From Bacteroidota bacterium (GTDB lineage Bacteria > Bacteroidota > Bacteroidia > UKL13-3): a stretch of DNA of 64,000 nt. The notes under the pieces are model-generated. The model was given only the letters and a program-made list of their open reading frames with translations. It had not been told where the DNA came from and searched no databases. The translations under genes and the position numbers were made by a program. Numbering within the stretch: position 1 is the first letter of the stretch; each line of letters begins with the position of its first letter. Location: positions 1 to 64,000 of the forward strand of contig CANJUD010000006.1 of assembly GCA_947477885.1 (NCBI GenBank), written 5' to 3'. Positions 40,441 to 51,048 of this stretch are shown here, piece by piece.

Positions 40441-41529
40441 TTTTATAAAGTCATCAAACAAATACCTACTATCATGCGGACCAGGATTGGCCTCGGGATG
40501 GTACTGCACACTAAATGCTTTATGATTCACCAATCGAATTCCTTCAATTGTATGGTCATTCAAATTAACATGCGTAATCTTAATATTTTTATTGGCTTCC
40601 ACATCTTCGGCTATAACTGAGAAACCGTGGTTCTGAGAAGTAACTTCGCATTTTCCCGTCTCTAAATTTTTTACAGGATGGTTACCTCCTCTGTGGCCGT
40701 TGAACATTTTATATGTTTTTACTCCTGCAGCTTCTGCCAATATCTGATGACCCAAACAAATACCGAACAAAGGTATTCCGGCATCCAAAATTTGTTTCAC
40801 AGTTTGCACCGCATAGGGCATGGCCGATGGATCGCCGGGCCCATTAGATATTTGGAAACCATTTGGATTCCATTTTATCATTTCTTCAAAATTAGTTTTT
40901 GCGGGGAATACGCCCACGTAGCATCCACGGTCTGTGAGTGAGCGTATAATATTTTGCTTCACACCCAAATCTAATAATGCAATTCTGATGGCCGAATTTT
41001 CATCGCCAACAAAATAAGGTTTGCTGGTAGTAACCATACTTGATAGTTCCAAACCATTCATATCTGGAACAGCTTTTAGTTGCTCCATTAATTTAGTTAC
41101 ATCCGTTTCTTCGCTGCTTATAATGGCATTCATCACGCCCTTGTTGCGTATATACGTAACCAAGGCACGGGTATCTACACCGCTAATGCCAACCAAATTG
41201 TTGTCGGCAAAATAGTCTTGTATATTCTCATCGGCGAGTTTGCGGGCATAGGGAATATTAAAATTACGGCACACAAGCCCTGCGATTTTTATTGAATCGC
41301 TTTCTATTTCTTTATGGGCAATACCATAATTGCCTACGTGCACATTGGTGCTCACCAAAATTTGTTTGTAATAGCTGGGATCGGTAAATATTTCTTGATA
41401 GCCAGTCATACTGGTATTGAAACATATTTCGCCAGTGGTGGTGCCGGTTTTGCCAATAGCGAATCCTTTAAAAGTGGTGCCGTCTGCCAATAACAAAACG
41501 GCTGGCAGTTGTTGAATTACTTTGCTCAT
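40423..41529 (-). CDS. carA: Carbamoyl-phosphate synthase small subunit
   Basis: GEICFNTSMTGYQEIFTDPSYYKQI; GICLGHQILAEAAG; SVQYHPEANPGPHDS. Confidence 0.96.
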   Translation of the reverse strand: MSKVIQQLPAVLLLADGTTFKGFAIGKTGTTTGEICFNTSMTGYQEIFTDPSYYKQILVSTNVHVGNYGIAHKEIESDSIKIAGLVCRNFNIPYARKLADENIQDYFADNNLVGISGVDTRALVTYIRNKGVMNAIISSEETDVTKLMEQLKAVPDMNGLELSSMVTTSKPYFVGDENSAIRIALLDLGVKQNIIRSLTDRGCYVGVFPAKTNFEEMIKWNPNGFQISNGPGDPSAMPYAVQTVKQILDAGIPLFGICLGHQILAEAAGVKTYKMFNGHRGGNHPVKNLETGKCEVTSQNHGFSVIAEDVEANKNIKITHVNLNDHTIEGIRLVNHKAFSVQYHPEANPGPHDSRYLFDDFIKLVVSN

Positions 41530-41687
41530 TGGGTTGCAAAATTAAGGCATACTTAATGGCTATTTATTGATGTTTAAAACAAATGTAAATTTTATTAAAA
41601 GGTTTATTATCAGCACTGAACACTTTCGCATTTCACAGAGTGTGATAAAGTACATATATTTGAAGTAAACTATTCTAAATTCTATCT

Positions 41688-42707
41688 ATGATACTTTATG
41701 TAGGTAACTACATTTCAAAGCACGGCACTACGCCAACATTCAACGAGTTCTTATCGGACAAGTTAGGGGAAACCTATAAGGTTTATAAAAGCTCTGACCA
41801 GAAAAATAAGTATTTGCGGATGATTGCGATGTGTTGGTCCGTGTTTAAATATTCGCATAAAGTGAAGGTGGTGATGGTTGACTCATTTAGTACGCAGGCT
41901 TTTTGGTTTGCATTTGGCGTGGCATTGATGTGTCGTATCAATCGTATTCCTTATGTGCCTATTATTCGTGGAGGGATGTTTGAAGAAAGGTTGAAACGCA
42001 ATCCCCGTTTATCGCGTTGGATATTAAAAAACTCAGCAGCAAATCTGAGTCCTTCGCATTTTATGGAGGATATATTAAAGAGCAAAGGTTATTCGGTTAC
42101 CTACATTCCCAATTATTTGGATGTTAAAAACTACGAATTTTTTAAGCGAGATAAATTTGAATTAAAACTACTTTGGGTTCGTTCGCTACACGAAGTATAT
42201 AACCCAGTTTTGGCAGTTGATATATTACATACACTAAAACAAAAACATCCCAATGTTAGCTTGTGTATGATAGGGCCAGATAAAGATGGTTCGAAAAAAC
42301 AAATAGAAGATCAAGCCATTAAATTGGGTGTGCAAGATGCCATTACGCTAACCGGGAAATTGAACAAAGATGAGTGGCGAATGGAATCGAAGAACTATGA
42401 TATATTTATCAATACCACCAATGTCGATAATCAACCACTCACCGTTATAGAGGCTATGGCATTGGGACTGCCAGTAATATCAACAGCGATAGGAGGGAAC
42501 AAGTATTTTATAAGAGAAGGTGAAAATGGTTTCTTAGTTCCAGTTGGCGACAGAGATGCATTTGTAGAAAAGATAGAATATATCATTAACAACCAAGAAA
42601 AGGTTAAAACCATCTGCCAAACTGCACGCCATGATGCGGAACAATTTGAATGGGACAAGGTGAAACCTTTATATGATAGTTTGTTTGCGGGGATTATGAA
42701 GAAGTAG
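41688..42707 (+). CDS. Glycosyltransferase family 4
   Basis: NVDNQPLTVIEAMALGLPVISTAIGGNKYFIREGENGFLVPVGD. Confidence 0.92.
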   Translation: MILYVGNYISKHGTTPTFNEFLSDKLGETYKVYKSSDQKNKYLRMIAMCWSVFKYSHKVKVVMVDSFSTQAFWFAFGVALMCRINRIPYVPIIRGGMFEERLKRNPRLSRWILKNSAANLSPSHFMEDILKSKGYSVTYIPNYLDVKNYEFFKRDKFELKLLWVRSLHEVYNPVLAVDILHTLKQKHPNVSLCMIGPDKDGSKKQIEDQAIKLGVQDAITLTGKLNKDEWRMESKNYDIFINTTNVDNQPLTVIEAMALGLPVISTAIGGNKYFIREGENGFLVPVGDRDAFVEKIEYIINNQEKVKTICQTARHDAEQFEWDKVKPLYDSLFAGIMKK

Positions 42708-42749
42708 TATCAATTATCAATTATAAGGTATCAAGTATTTGCTACCTGC
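42708..42749. repeat. Heptamer array after the GT4 stop
   Basis: TATCAAT TATCAAT TATAAGG TATCAAG TATTTGC TACCTGC; GT4 stop TAG abuts the array. Confidence 0.8.
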
Positions 42750-42782
42750 TTTCGCCATATTCCGCAAATCACAATATAAATT

Positions 42783-43391
42783 ATGAAAATATTTCTGACC
42801 TGTTTTTTAATCTTGACTTGCTATTATATACAAGCTCAAAATAAAACCAAAGAGTTATATCTAGGTTTTACAAATTTTTCATTAGCTAATACTCAGATAA
42901 AATATAAATTTCAAATTGGAAAAAAAGTATTTTTTAAGACAGGTTTGATTAATATAATAGGCTATTCAAATTCAATAAACTATACGGGCACCAATAATTA
43001 TCCAACAAGCAGATCGGGACATTCGGAAGGGATTGAGCTAGGGCTTGAATGGCGGAAGACGATAGAAAAAAATGTAAGTTTCTTTCATGGAATCAACTTG
43101 AGTTACACCTATTCCGACGATGCCAAAACAATAAAAAACCCTCAATTTAATTCTGCTGAACAGACAGATCATATTACAAGCCAATATTTCAATATCCCTT
43201 ATACCATAGGTTTGTTATGGAGTATAACTCCGAATATACTGATGGCTATTGAAGTTAATCCTTCAATTTCATACGGAATTACAAAGTATAAATATGGATA
43301 TGACCCTTTTGGTAGAAATCGCAGTATGGATTCTTATAATTTGAATTTAAATAATAGAATAGGCCTGTTGTCGGTGGCCTATCGATTTTAA
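42783..43391 (+). CDS. Outer membrane beta-barrel-like protein
   Basis: 202 aa; signal peptide MKIFLTCFLILTCYYIQAQ; terminal aromatic AYRF. Confidence 0.6.
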   Translation: MKIFLTCFLILTCYYIQAQNKTKELYLGFTNFSLANTQIKYKFQIGKKVFFKTGLINIIGYSNSINYTGTNNYPTSRSGHSEGIELGLEWRKTIEKNVSFFHGINLSYTYSDDAKTIKNPQFNSAEQTDHITSQYFNIPYTIGLLWSITPNILMAIEVNPSISYGITKYKYGYDPFGRNRSMDSYNLNLNNRIGLLSVAYRF

Positions 43392-43487
43392 TATAACTTG
43401 TGGTGACAATGTAATTGTATTTTATTTTGTATAAATATGTATACTTTGCTTTAAAAGCCACTGCTATGTTTTTAAAGGAGCTAGTAC

Positions 43488-46400
43488 CTATTCCTTCACC
43501 ACCTTCACCACTTCATTATTTATCGAAATAAAATAAACCCCTTTAGCATAATTGGATAAATCTATTTTATGTATACCCTGCAAATTTCCTTGCTGCAAAT
43601 ACCTACCTGTTGCATCGAGCAATATATATTTATTGGAGAGATTATTTGCAGTTTCTATAATGATATAATCTTTGGCAGGATTGGGAAATATTTTGAAGGA
43701 TGTATTATATATATTACTGACATTGATATTACTCAAGCAAAACACATGGGCAGTACCTGGAGAACCTCCCAAACACCCGATGTTCCATTGGTTGGGTAGG
43801 GCTGGGTTGGTTGCGGTGGGCGTCAATTCTAGGGTGTAACCAAGTCCATCTGCGGAGTCGTTCCATGGGGTTTTGTTGTCCCAAGTTTGTATAAATCGGA
43901 GACGACCCTCGGTATCATAAAATCTTAGTTTATCTGAATTGCTCAAACTGAAATTTGAAACAGATTTGTTATATATATTGGGGTGTTGTAAATTGAATTT
44001 AGAAAGATCGGAAACTATTACATGGAACGAATCGGATAACAGATTAAGGATGTTTATTTTAATAGTTTGCTTGGCTTCATTGGCAATGTTCCAAGCAGAT
44101 AAATCAATAGGTTTGGTAGAAGAATTATAGAGCTCGAGCCAATCCCCCGCATCCAAAGTAGGCAAGCTATGATAATTAATTTCCGATACCCATACAGGTG
44201 ATGCACAAGGTATATATATACTAGCGGGAGAGCCCGTGTAGCAACCCTCTTGCCAAGCTGTAGTTGAGGATAGTCCATCCAAGTTTGTATCAGGTAAGTT
44301 CAGTTCCAAAGTATATCCTGGGTTCTGATATATATTATTATAGAACAATACAAACTGTGGTTTTTTATTTGCATCCCATATTCGAATTACCCCAGTTGTA
44401 TCAATATCCAAACTATTATATAATATTGTCTGATTGGTAAAAGGGTGAACGGTTTTAAACTTGATATTATCCCTGTTCAAAACCAAGCGGAAATTGGGTT
44501 TCAGAATAGTATTTGAGGGGAATACAAAACGAGTATTATAATCATTTGTTCCTACTGACCAAGTTGAAATATCCAAGGCCTGTGCAGTATCTCTGTTCCA
44601 TATTTCTATCCATTTTCCATCATCAAATTTTGGGTCGGAGAAATTATTGATTTCGGAAACAAGGGGATTGATTTTGCAGGGAGTATATATAGTATTTGGC
44701 GAACCACCGGGACAGCCTCTGAACCAATTGGCAGCTGTAGTACCTGTATCAGCAATGGATTCAAGGGTGCAGCCATAGCCTTGTGTGAACTTGTTCGTAC
44801 TATTATAATTGGTATTGTATATATTTTTCCCAGATTCATTATATATATTTAACTGTCCCGAAAGAGGTAGAGAATCCAGACTAGTGGTAATCGGAGAAAT
44901 ATGATAAGCGGAAATAAACTTTTGCGAGTCAGCTGCGAGAACAAGCCTTTCACCCGAATTCATAAATGCATTTCCACTAAAAATATAATTCTGATTTCCG
45001 CTTGATATTTTATAATTCAATAAATTTACAGCACCCGAACCAAAATTGTGAAGCTCGATCCAATTGCCACTGTTTAGCAAAGAATCTGAACGCAGACAAA
45101 TCTCGGAAACAGAAATTTGAGAAACGCAATTACCTCCACTGTCGCCCGGACTACCCAATAAACACTGGTGTTTCCAAGCACTTGGATTTAGTATTCCGTT
45201 ATGGGTATATATGTTCTTGTTCAAGTTTAATGTATAACCGTGGCCTGATGGAAGTTTATCCCATGGTGAAGAATTGTTATAAGTAAGATATAATTTCAAA
45301 ACAGTTTTCGAATCGAATAATTGTATCCTGTCCGAGCTATTATCGAGATTGAAAAATGGTGTATATATTATATTACCGATACCTGTAAAATATTTATTGA
45401 ATCTAGCAGAATCGCCAACAAGCACAACTCGTTCATGCGATTGTAATATAATATTTCCCAATTGTTTTGTAGCACCTTTGGTTTGCACATACCATCCGTT
45501 CAAATCAATCTGTGTTGTATTGGGGTTATATAATTCCAACCAATCTCCTGCATCCATTTGGGTGGCCGATTGATAATTGATTTCTGAAACCACCACCTCC
45601 GCATCGCATGGGGTGTATGCCACACCAGGGCTTCCGCCTAAGCAGCCCGCAAACCAACTTGATGGATTTGTGAGAGATGATGATTTAGATACTAACTCTA
45701 AGGTAAACCCAACTCCATTAGCAAGCGGTGTGAAACCAGATGAAGTATCATAATAAGTTAACAATATCAAATTGTTATTTTCATCAATTAATTTAATCGA
45801 GTCTGCAATATTATTTAAATTGAATCCGTTAAAAGCTATATGGTTCCATGCCATGAAATTACTGTCGGTATTGGTAACTAATAACCTGTCTTTGCTTTTT
45901 ATTTTGGCAGTTATGGGGAAAGTATATATCCCAGATTTAGTATAAAGTTTCCAATCACCTATATATAAATCTTGCTTACCATAATTATATAATTCCAAAT
46001 AATCGCCTTTGTCGAGAGATGATTCCATATTATAGTTAATCTCAGAAACGGTGAGGGGATAATTACATGTAGCTCTTGCTGTACCTGGTGAACCGCCTGG
46101 GCAACCAATTGTCCAGCTATCGCCTGATGAGTAGTCAACTACCGAATCTTTTCTCTCCAAAGTATATCCCAATCCGTTTGGTTTGTATGGCCAATCAGGT
46201 TGGTGGTGACTATACAACACATTAAATTTAAGTTTTCCAACACTATCATATAACCTCAATAGTTCGCCGCCTGAACTCAATCCAAAACTAAATGGACCGA
46301 TATAATTTGAGACAGCAGAAAACTCTTTTTTAAACTTAACAGTATCCGAAACCAATACCAGATAACCCTTTGGAGGTATTATAGTTCCAATAGGTATTAT

Positions 46401-49400
46401 ATAGATATCTGTATCCAACCCATCCTTAAATTCCCATTTTGATATGTTGACTGCAGCATTTGTTGTATTATATAATTCTACCCAATCACCTGCATCAGCA
46501 GTGCTTGCTGACTTATAATTTATTTCAGAAATTACTATATCGTCTTTGCAAGGACTATATGCTTTTCCTGGTGAACCACCTAGGCAGCCATTGAACCAAG
46601 TATCATAAGTATATATTGCTGTATCGTATTTGTGTTCCATGGTGTGCCCAAGCCCATCGGCCAACTGCGGCCAACCGATAGTATCAGAAAAACCAAATTT
46701 CACCACATTTTTCCCTATATTATCGAACAGATATATAGAGTCTCCAAAATTATCTAAAGAGAAACCTAGGTTGCCAATTTTATTATATACATTTTTATAA
46801 ACGGCATTAAATTTATCTGTATCTTCACACAAAACTAAATAACTTCCCGCAGCAATTGTTGTCCCCATTGGGAACTTGTAATTATAATAATCACCGTGGC
46901 TATGGAAACGCCAATCAGATATATCAAGATTGTAGTTTCCATAATTATGTAGCTCAACCCAGTTGCCTGCGTCGGGGGTTTTGAGCGAATTATAATTCAC
47001 TTCGCTTACAATTAATTTTAATGGTTGTTTAGTACCATTAAAATAAGCTTTTATACTTGTATCGTTTGTGTAGTTTTGTGTAATAGTTTGGTTGCTGTCT
47101 TTCGTACTGCCGATTTTAAAATAATTAAATGTATAACCTGGATTTGGTAATGCAGTTATAGTAACTGGTACCCCATTAAAATACACTCCCTTCCACGGAT
47201 ATTTAGTAGGTATAATGGTTGATATTTTTATACGACCAGCTCCCAGAGGGGATACATCCAAAGTAAAAGTATCTTGGTTTACCAGGTTGAAATTACTTTG
47301 TATATAGTTTCTGGCATATGCAGGGCGGGCATCGATAAAATCTTTCATCACCTGGATATTGCTATACCAATATGATGTTGATTGTGCGGGCCACCACCGA
47401 GCGTATTCTCTGGCCATTTCATTGTCCATTGTGTCAACAAAAAGTTTCATTACTTTCTTGAATTCTATTGGCTGATAAATAGTATTAATTAGATCGGCAT
47501 AGCGATTTACAAAATAGTTTTTGAATTTAGTGTTGGTGATCATGGTATCAAACATTACTGAATGTATTGAGTTAGATGCAGGGTATCGCAGATTATATAA
47601 TTTATCCTGAGTTGGTCCCGACCAGAAACTCATACCCACATCTGTATCCCACAATATATAACGCCATTTAGCATTGGTTTTTTTTGACCGCCAAAATTTA
47701 ATATTATTAGTCCAATCGCCCAACCAGTCGTTATTGACATAGTAAGTTTCTGCGATCATATAATCGCAGTAGTTTTCTATATCAATCATTTTTGCAGCAG
47801 AATCATAATTGGTATTATTGGTTAGATCGGAATTCGCAATGAATGTATATAATTTTGTCCATTCATTTGCGTCACCTTCCAAAACTGTGTTGTGCCATTT
47901 TAGTATATCAACGTTATTGGGATCGATGCCATGTATATTGGCTAAATAGTCTTGGTCTTCACGTTCACGTATTTGATACACGCCAAAGTATTCCCCATTT
48001 ACAAAGGCGACACAGGGTGTACTTGCCATCATGTCATTATTGGTAGGATAGGCCATTCGTTGCATCACATCATCTCGCATATGCCCAGCAAGCCAATCAA
48101 TTCCCGCATTTCTGATATTGAAATTTTTTACCGTTTTATATTGTCTGATATCCCATAGAGGATAATTGATAATAGAACTATCGTAGCCATTTCTCGTTTC
48201 AATTCTAAAACTTCTTTGAGCCCAGCTTCTTGAATAATTTCCATGTATTTTTAAACCTGCATCTATTTCAAATAATTGTGTTCCTGCTTTACTCGGTTTA
48301 AAATATTCCACGTGACAAGGCTTCTCCCAATCGTTCCAAAAATTAGCTCCAAAATTGGGAATTCCTGCTGTTGCATTTGGTCCAAGTACATACATTCCTG
48401 TATCCCAATCCCACAAGTTTGAAGAGTCGGTAGTAATTGATATAACTGGTAGTGTTATATTTTCATTGATAAAATAACTATTGGTAAATACTTTTCCAGG
48501 CAGATATTGTCCTGAAGTATCTATACACCTTGCACGAATTGCTTTGCTTTTATCGATGGTAATACTAGTAACAAATTTTTTGGAATTGATATTCGGAATA
48601 TTTCCATTGTCAGTATATCGTATTACAAAATTAGGATTGGTAGTTGTTAGTTTTAAATATTGTGCTCCTTTATAAAATCCGGCTTTCAAACTAAATGCCG
48701 GTGGAGGAGCATATCCTTTAAAACATTTCTGTCCGTTATTGGTGCTATCAGGTGTTGCGGTAGGGGTGATGCACCAACCGCTGCCATCAGGAATGCGAGC
48801 TACTACCAAACCTGAATCCAAGAATCCTGTATTTTGTGAGTCGAGCAGATTGTTGTTGTTGTCATTTAGATATACACCTTCATTTCTTCCCAATTTAAAA
48901 TTGGTGTGCAGGTAAGATTTGGAAACTGATATCCAAGATAAGTTATGGGTGGTATACCATTTCCCGGTATCGGACACTGCCAAACTCAAAAATGGAATTG
49001 CCGACAAATCGCTAGAACTGGGCAACAAATTATGAACTTGTACTGCCAAAACATTTCCTGTAGGCATCAATAAATTTCTGAAAACGGAATCGGATATATT
49101 ATATGTTTCTGGTGCCAATCCTTGGTATATCAATGCTTCGTGTGTTGCAGTAGCACTATCGTTCCATGCCTTGCCATTCATATTGCTGCGGGCTATTTCT
49201 ACACCATTTAAATAGGCGATAAAACCATCATCATAATCCATGCTCAACACCATGCGAACAATTTTTCCAGTATCGGGCACATCAAATTTTTGACGCATGA
49301 ATACCGACATATTGGATGAGGAAATTGTAGTACTGTCATCACCATCACCATAACCTATCCCGCCTTTTCCACTGGTCCAGTTCACATCATTAAAACCGGG

Positions 49401-49802
49401 CTGGGTCCATGTGGACGGCACGGCACCTTTTGGTAGCAAATATTTCCAATAATTATTAAACCATATTGCTGTTTCCCATCGGTCGATAAAAAGCCTGCGG
49501 TCTTTGCCCGAAGTAAATACCAGCAAGTGTTTGCCGGGGCTAAGTATATAAGTAGGGAAAGTCCATTTGAATGATTTTCCATAGCGGTCAGTCAGTTGGT
49601 ATTTTTTTAAATCCACGGCCGTATTTCCGCTATTATATAATTCAAGCCAGGTATTGGCCTGCCCGTCCTCATCCAAAATATTTCCCAGGTTTACTCCCTG
49701 TACTTCATTGATTACTATTTGAGCCTTAGCTGTTGAGGTGCTTAATATTCCTATGAAAAAGCACAATAGTATTATATAATTTTTTTTGCAGAATGCAATC
49801 AT
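43488..49802 (-). CDS. Giant secreted protein: about 8 lamin-tail domains, galactose-binding-like insert, CotH kinase-like domain, T9SS sorting domain
   Basis: 2104 aa; repeated VSEINYxSxxxxDAGDWLELYN and GCLGGSPGxAYxPC; WRYILWDTDVGMSFW; C-terminal FKIFPNPAKDYIIIET. Confidence 0.9.
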   Translation of the reverse strand: MIAFCKKNYIILLCFFIGILSTSTAKAQIVINEVQGVNLGNILDEDGQANTWLELYNSGNTAVDLKKYQLTDRYGKSFKWTFPTYILSPGKHLLVFTSGKDRRLFIDRWETAIWFNNYWKYLLPKGAVPSTWTQPGFNDVNWTSGKGGIGYGDGDDSTTISSSNMSVFMRQKFDVPDTGKIVRMVLSMDYDDGFIAYLNGVEIARSNMNGKAWNDSATATHEALIYQGLAPETYNISDSVFRNLLMPTGNVLAVQVHNLLPSSSDLSAIPFLSLAVSDTGKWYTTHNLSWISVSKSYLHTNFKLGRNEGVYLNDNNNNLLDSQNTGFLDSGLVVARIPDGSGWCITPTATPDSTNNGQKCFKGYAPPPAFSLKAGFYKGAQYLKLTTTNPNFVIRYTDNGNIPNINSKKFVTSITIDKSKAIRARCIDTSGQYLPGKVFTNSYFINENITLPVISITTDSSNLWDWDTGMYVLGPNATAGIPNFGANFWNDWEKPCHVEYFKPSKAGTQLFEIDAGLKIHGNYSRSWAQRSFRIETRNGYDSSIINYPLWDIRQYKTVKNFNIRNAGIDWLAGHMRDDVMQRMAYPTNNDMMASTPCVAFVNGEYFGVYQIREREDQDYLANIHGIDPNNVDILKWHNTVLEGDANEWTKLYTFIANSDLTNNTNYDSAAKMIDIENYCDYMIAETYYVNNDWLGDWTNNIKFWRSKKTNAKWRYILWDTDVGMSFWSGPTQDKLYNLRYPASNSIHSVMFDTMITNTKFKNYFVNRYADLINTIYQPIEFKKVMKLFVDTMDNEMAREYARWWPAQSTSYWYSNIQVMKDFIDARPAYARNYIQSNFNLVNQDTFTLDVSPLGAGRIKISTIIPTKYPWKGVYFNGVPVTITALPNPGYTFNYFKIGSTKDSNQTITQNYTNDTSIKAYFNGTKQPLKLIVSEVNYNSLKTPDAGNWVELHNYGNYNLDISDWRFHSHGDYYNYKFPMGTTIAAGSYLVLCEDTDKFNAVYKNVYNKIGNLGFSLDNFGDSIYLFDNIGKNVVKFGFSDTIGWPQLADGLGHTMEHKYDTAIYTYDTWFNGCLGGSPGKAYSPCKDDIVISEINYKSASTADAGDWVELYNTTNAAVNISKWEFKDGLDTDIYIIPIGTIIPPKGYLVLVSDTVKFKKEFSAVSNYIGPFSFGLSSGGELLRLYDSVGKLKFNVLYSHHQPDWPYKPNGLGYTLERKDSVVDYSSGDSWTIGCPGGSPGTARATCNYPLTVSEINYNMESSLDKGDYLELYNYGKQDLYIGDWKLYTKSGIYTFPITAKIKSKDRLLVTNTDSNFMAWNHIAFNGFNLNNIADSIKLIDENNNLILLTYYDTSSGFTPLANGVGFTLELVSKSSSLTNPSSWFAGCLGGSPGVAYTPCDAEVVVSEINYQSATQMDAGDWLELYNPNTTQIDLNGWYVQTKGATKQLGNIILQSHERVVLVGDSARFNKYFTGIGNIIYTPFFNLDNSSDRIQLFDSKTVLKLYLTYNNSSPWDKLPSGHGYTLNLNKNIYTHNGILNPSAWKHQCLLGSPGDSGGNCVSQISVSEICLRSDSLLNSGNWIELHNFGSGAVNLLNYKISSGNQNYIFSGNAFMNSGERLVLAADSQKFISAYHISPITTSLDSLPLSGQLNIYNESGKNIYNTNYNSTNKFTQGYGCTLESIADTGTTAANWFRGCPGGSPNTIYTPCKINPLVSEINNFSDPKFDDGKWIEIWNRDTAQALDISTWSVGTNDYNTRFVFPSNTILKPNFRLVLNRDNIKFKTVHPFTNQTILYNSLDIDTTGVIRIWDANKKPQFVLFYNNIYQNPGYTLELNLPDTNLDGLSSTTAWQEGCYTGSPASIYIPCASPVWVSEINYHSLPTLDAGDWLELYNSSTKPIDLSAWNIANEAKQTIKINILNLLSDSFHVIVSDLSKFNLQHPNIYNKSVSNFSLSNSDKLRFYDTEGRLRFIQTWDNKTPWNDSADGLGYTLELTPTATNPALPNQWNIGCLGGSPGTAHVFCLSNINVSNIYNTSFKIFPNPAKDYIIIETANNLSNKYILLDATGRYLQQGNLQGIHKIDLSNYAKGVYFISINNEVVKVVKE

Positions 49803-49866
49803 TACCTTTATGTTAAATTTAAGGTGTAAAATTACGGGGAAAAGTTGGAATTTGGATTTGGGGTCA

Positions 49867-49882
49867 GTCCGCCGCGGCGGAC
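49867..49882. repeat. Perfect 16-bp palindrome
   Basis: GTCCGCCGCGGCGGAC. Confidence 0.8.
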
Positions 49883-49911
49883 AGGCTTCGGGGGCTATAC
49901 GGCAATTTTCC

Positions 49912-49963
49912 CTGAATCCTGAAACCGCTTCGGTTCACGTTTCGTAATCCCGAATCCCGAATC
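49912..49963. repeat. GAATCC-type heptamer units around a small hairpin
   Basis: CTGAATC CTGAAAC ... CGTAATC CCGAATC CCGAATC. Confidence 0.65.
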
Positions 49964-49983
49964 CACGGCCTACATTTGCTCCA

Positions 49984-50640
49984 ATGAAAAATCAGTTTAC
50001 GATGAAAAACTACAAACTATTATTTATACTATGCGTCGGACTTTCCTCTTGTGGAATTTATCGACAGAATGTGGTAAATGTTCCTATGATTCAAAAAAAA
50101 GGACAAGTGCAAATGGGCGTGTACCAAAGCTTTAGTGGCAGGGAAGCACAAGTAAGTTATGCTGCCACCAATAGTATTGCACTTATGGCTAACTATAATA
50201 ATATGAGAGCAAAAAAAACTACTTATTCACTAGAAAATTATAATATAGATAAACATTATTTTGGAGAAGTTGGACTGGGTTTATATAAAAAGGATACCGC
50301 TAAAAAAGGCAAAATTAGAGAGGTGTTTTTTATTGTAGGAAAAGGAATGACCTCCCATTATTGGCAAGGTCTAGATTCTTCATCTAAATTATTAACCTCA
50401 TTCCGGCAAGGCTAGCACAGCCGTTTCTGCGTGCAGGGCGATTTTGGAAAAGCATCAGATAAGTTTAGTTTAATGTTTTCTCCCCGATTGGTTTTTATAC
50501 ATTATTATAATGTTACTGACGATGAAAGAAATGACTATAAAGATCTGTTAGGTTCCTATTTATTTTTTGAAACAGCCCTTACCGCAGGTTATAATATAAA
50601 AAAATATTTAGCACTAACTGGCCAAGCTGTTGCGAAAGGG
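49984..50640 (+). pseudogene. Barrel-like lipoprotein gene with in-frame TAG, truncated 3' end
   Basis: ORFs 49984-50415 and 50431-50769 share a frame, separated by TAG at 50413; barrel-like sequence fades at ALTGQAVAKGN. Confidence 0.7.
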
Positions 50641-50980
50641 AATAAAAGGGTATTTGTCGAAAGATGTGCAGCCCAAAGAACTGCGAGATGCATTGATATC
50701 TGTGTCGCAGAAGGGCTATTATTATACGGATTATGTTACAGGGAAAATTGTTGCTACCTTCTCTCCTGAAGATCGTGTTTTAATTGATTTGACCGATAGA
50801 GAAATTGAATTTTTGAAATTGTGCTGTACCGATTTGAGCTATTGAGAAATCGCAGAACAAATGAGTTCCACCCTAAAAACGGTAGAGTTTCATAGTGCAA
50901 ATGTGTTTAAAAAGATGGAGGTAAAGACCAGAATCGGTGCCGTATTATTTGCGGTAAAGCATGGGATAATTGATTTGTAG
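50630..50980 (+). pseudogene. 3' fragment of a LuxR/NarL-type response regulator with internal TGA
   Basis: KGIKGYLSKDVQPKELRDALISVSQKGYYYTDYVTG...LTDREIEFLKLCCTDLSY*EIAEQMSSTLKTVEFHSANVFKKMEVKTRIGAVLFAVKHGIIDL*. Confidence 0.85.
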
Positions 50981-51048
50981 CTTCACCGCATTAATATTTA
51001 TTAATATTACAAAATATATTCAGTTCTACCGAATATTCAAATAATTAC

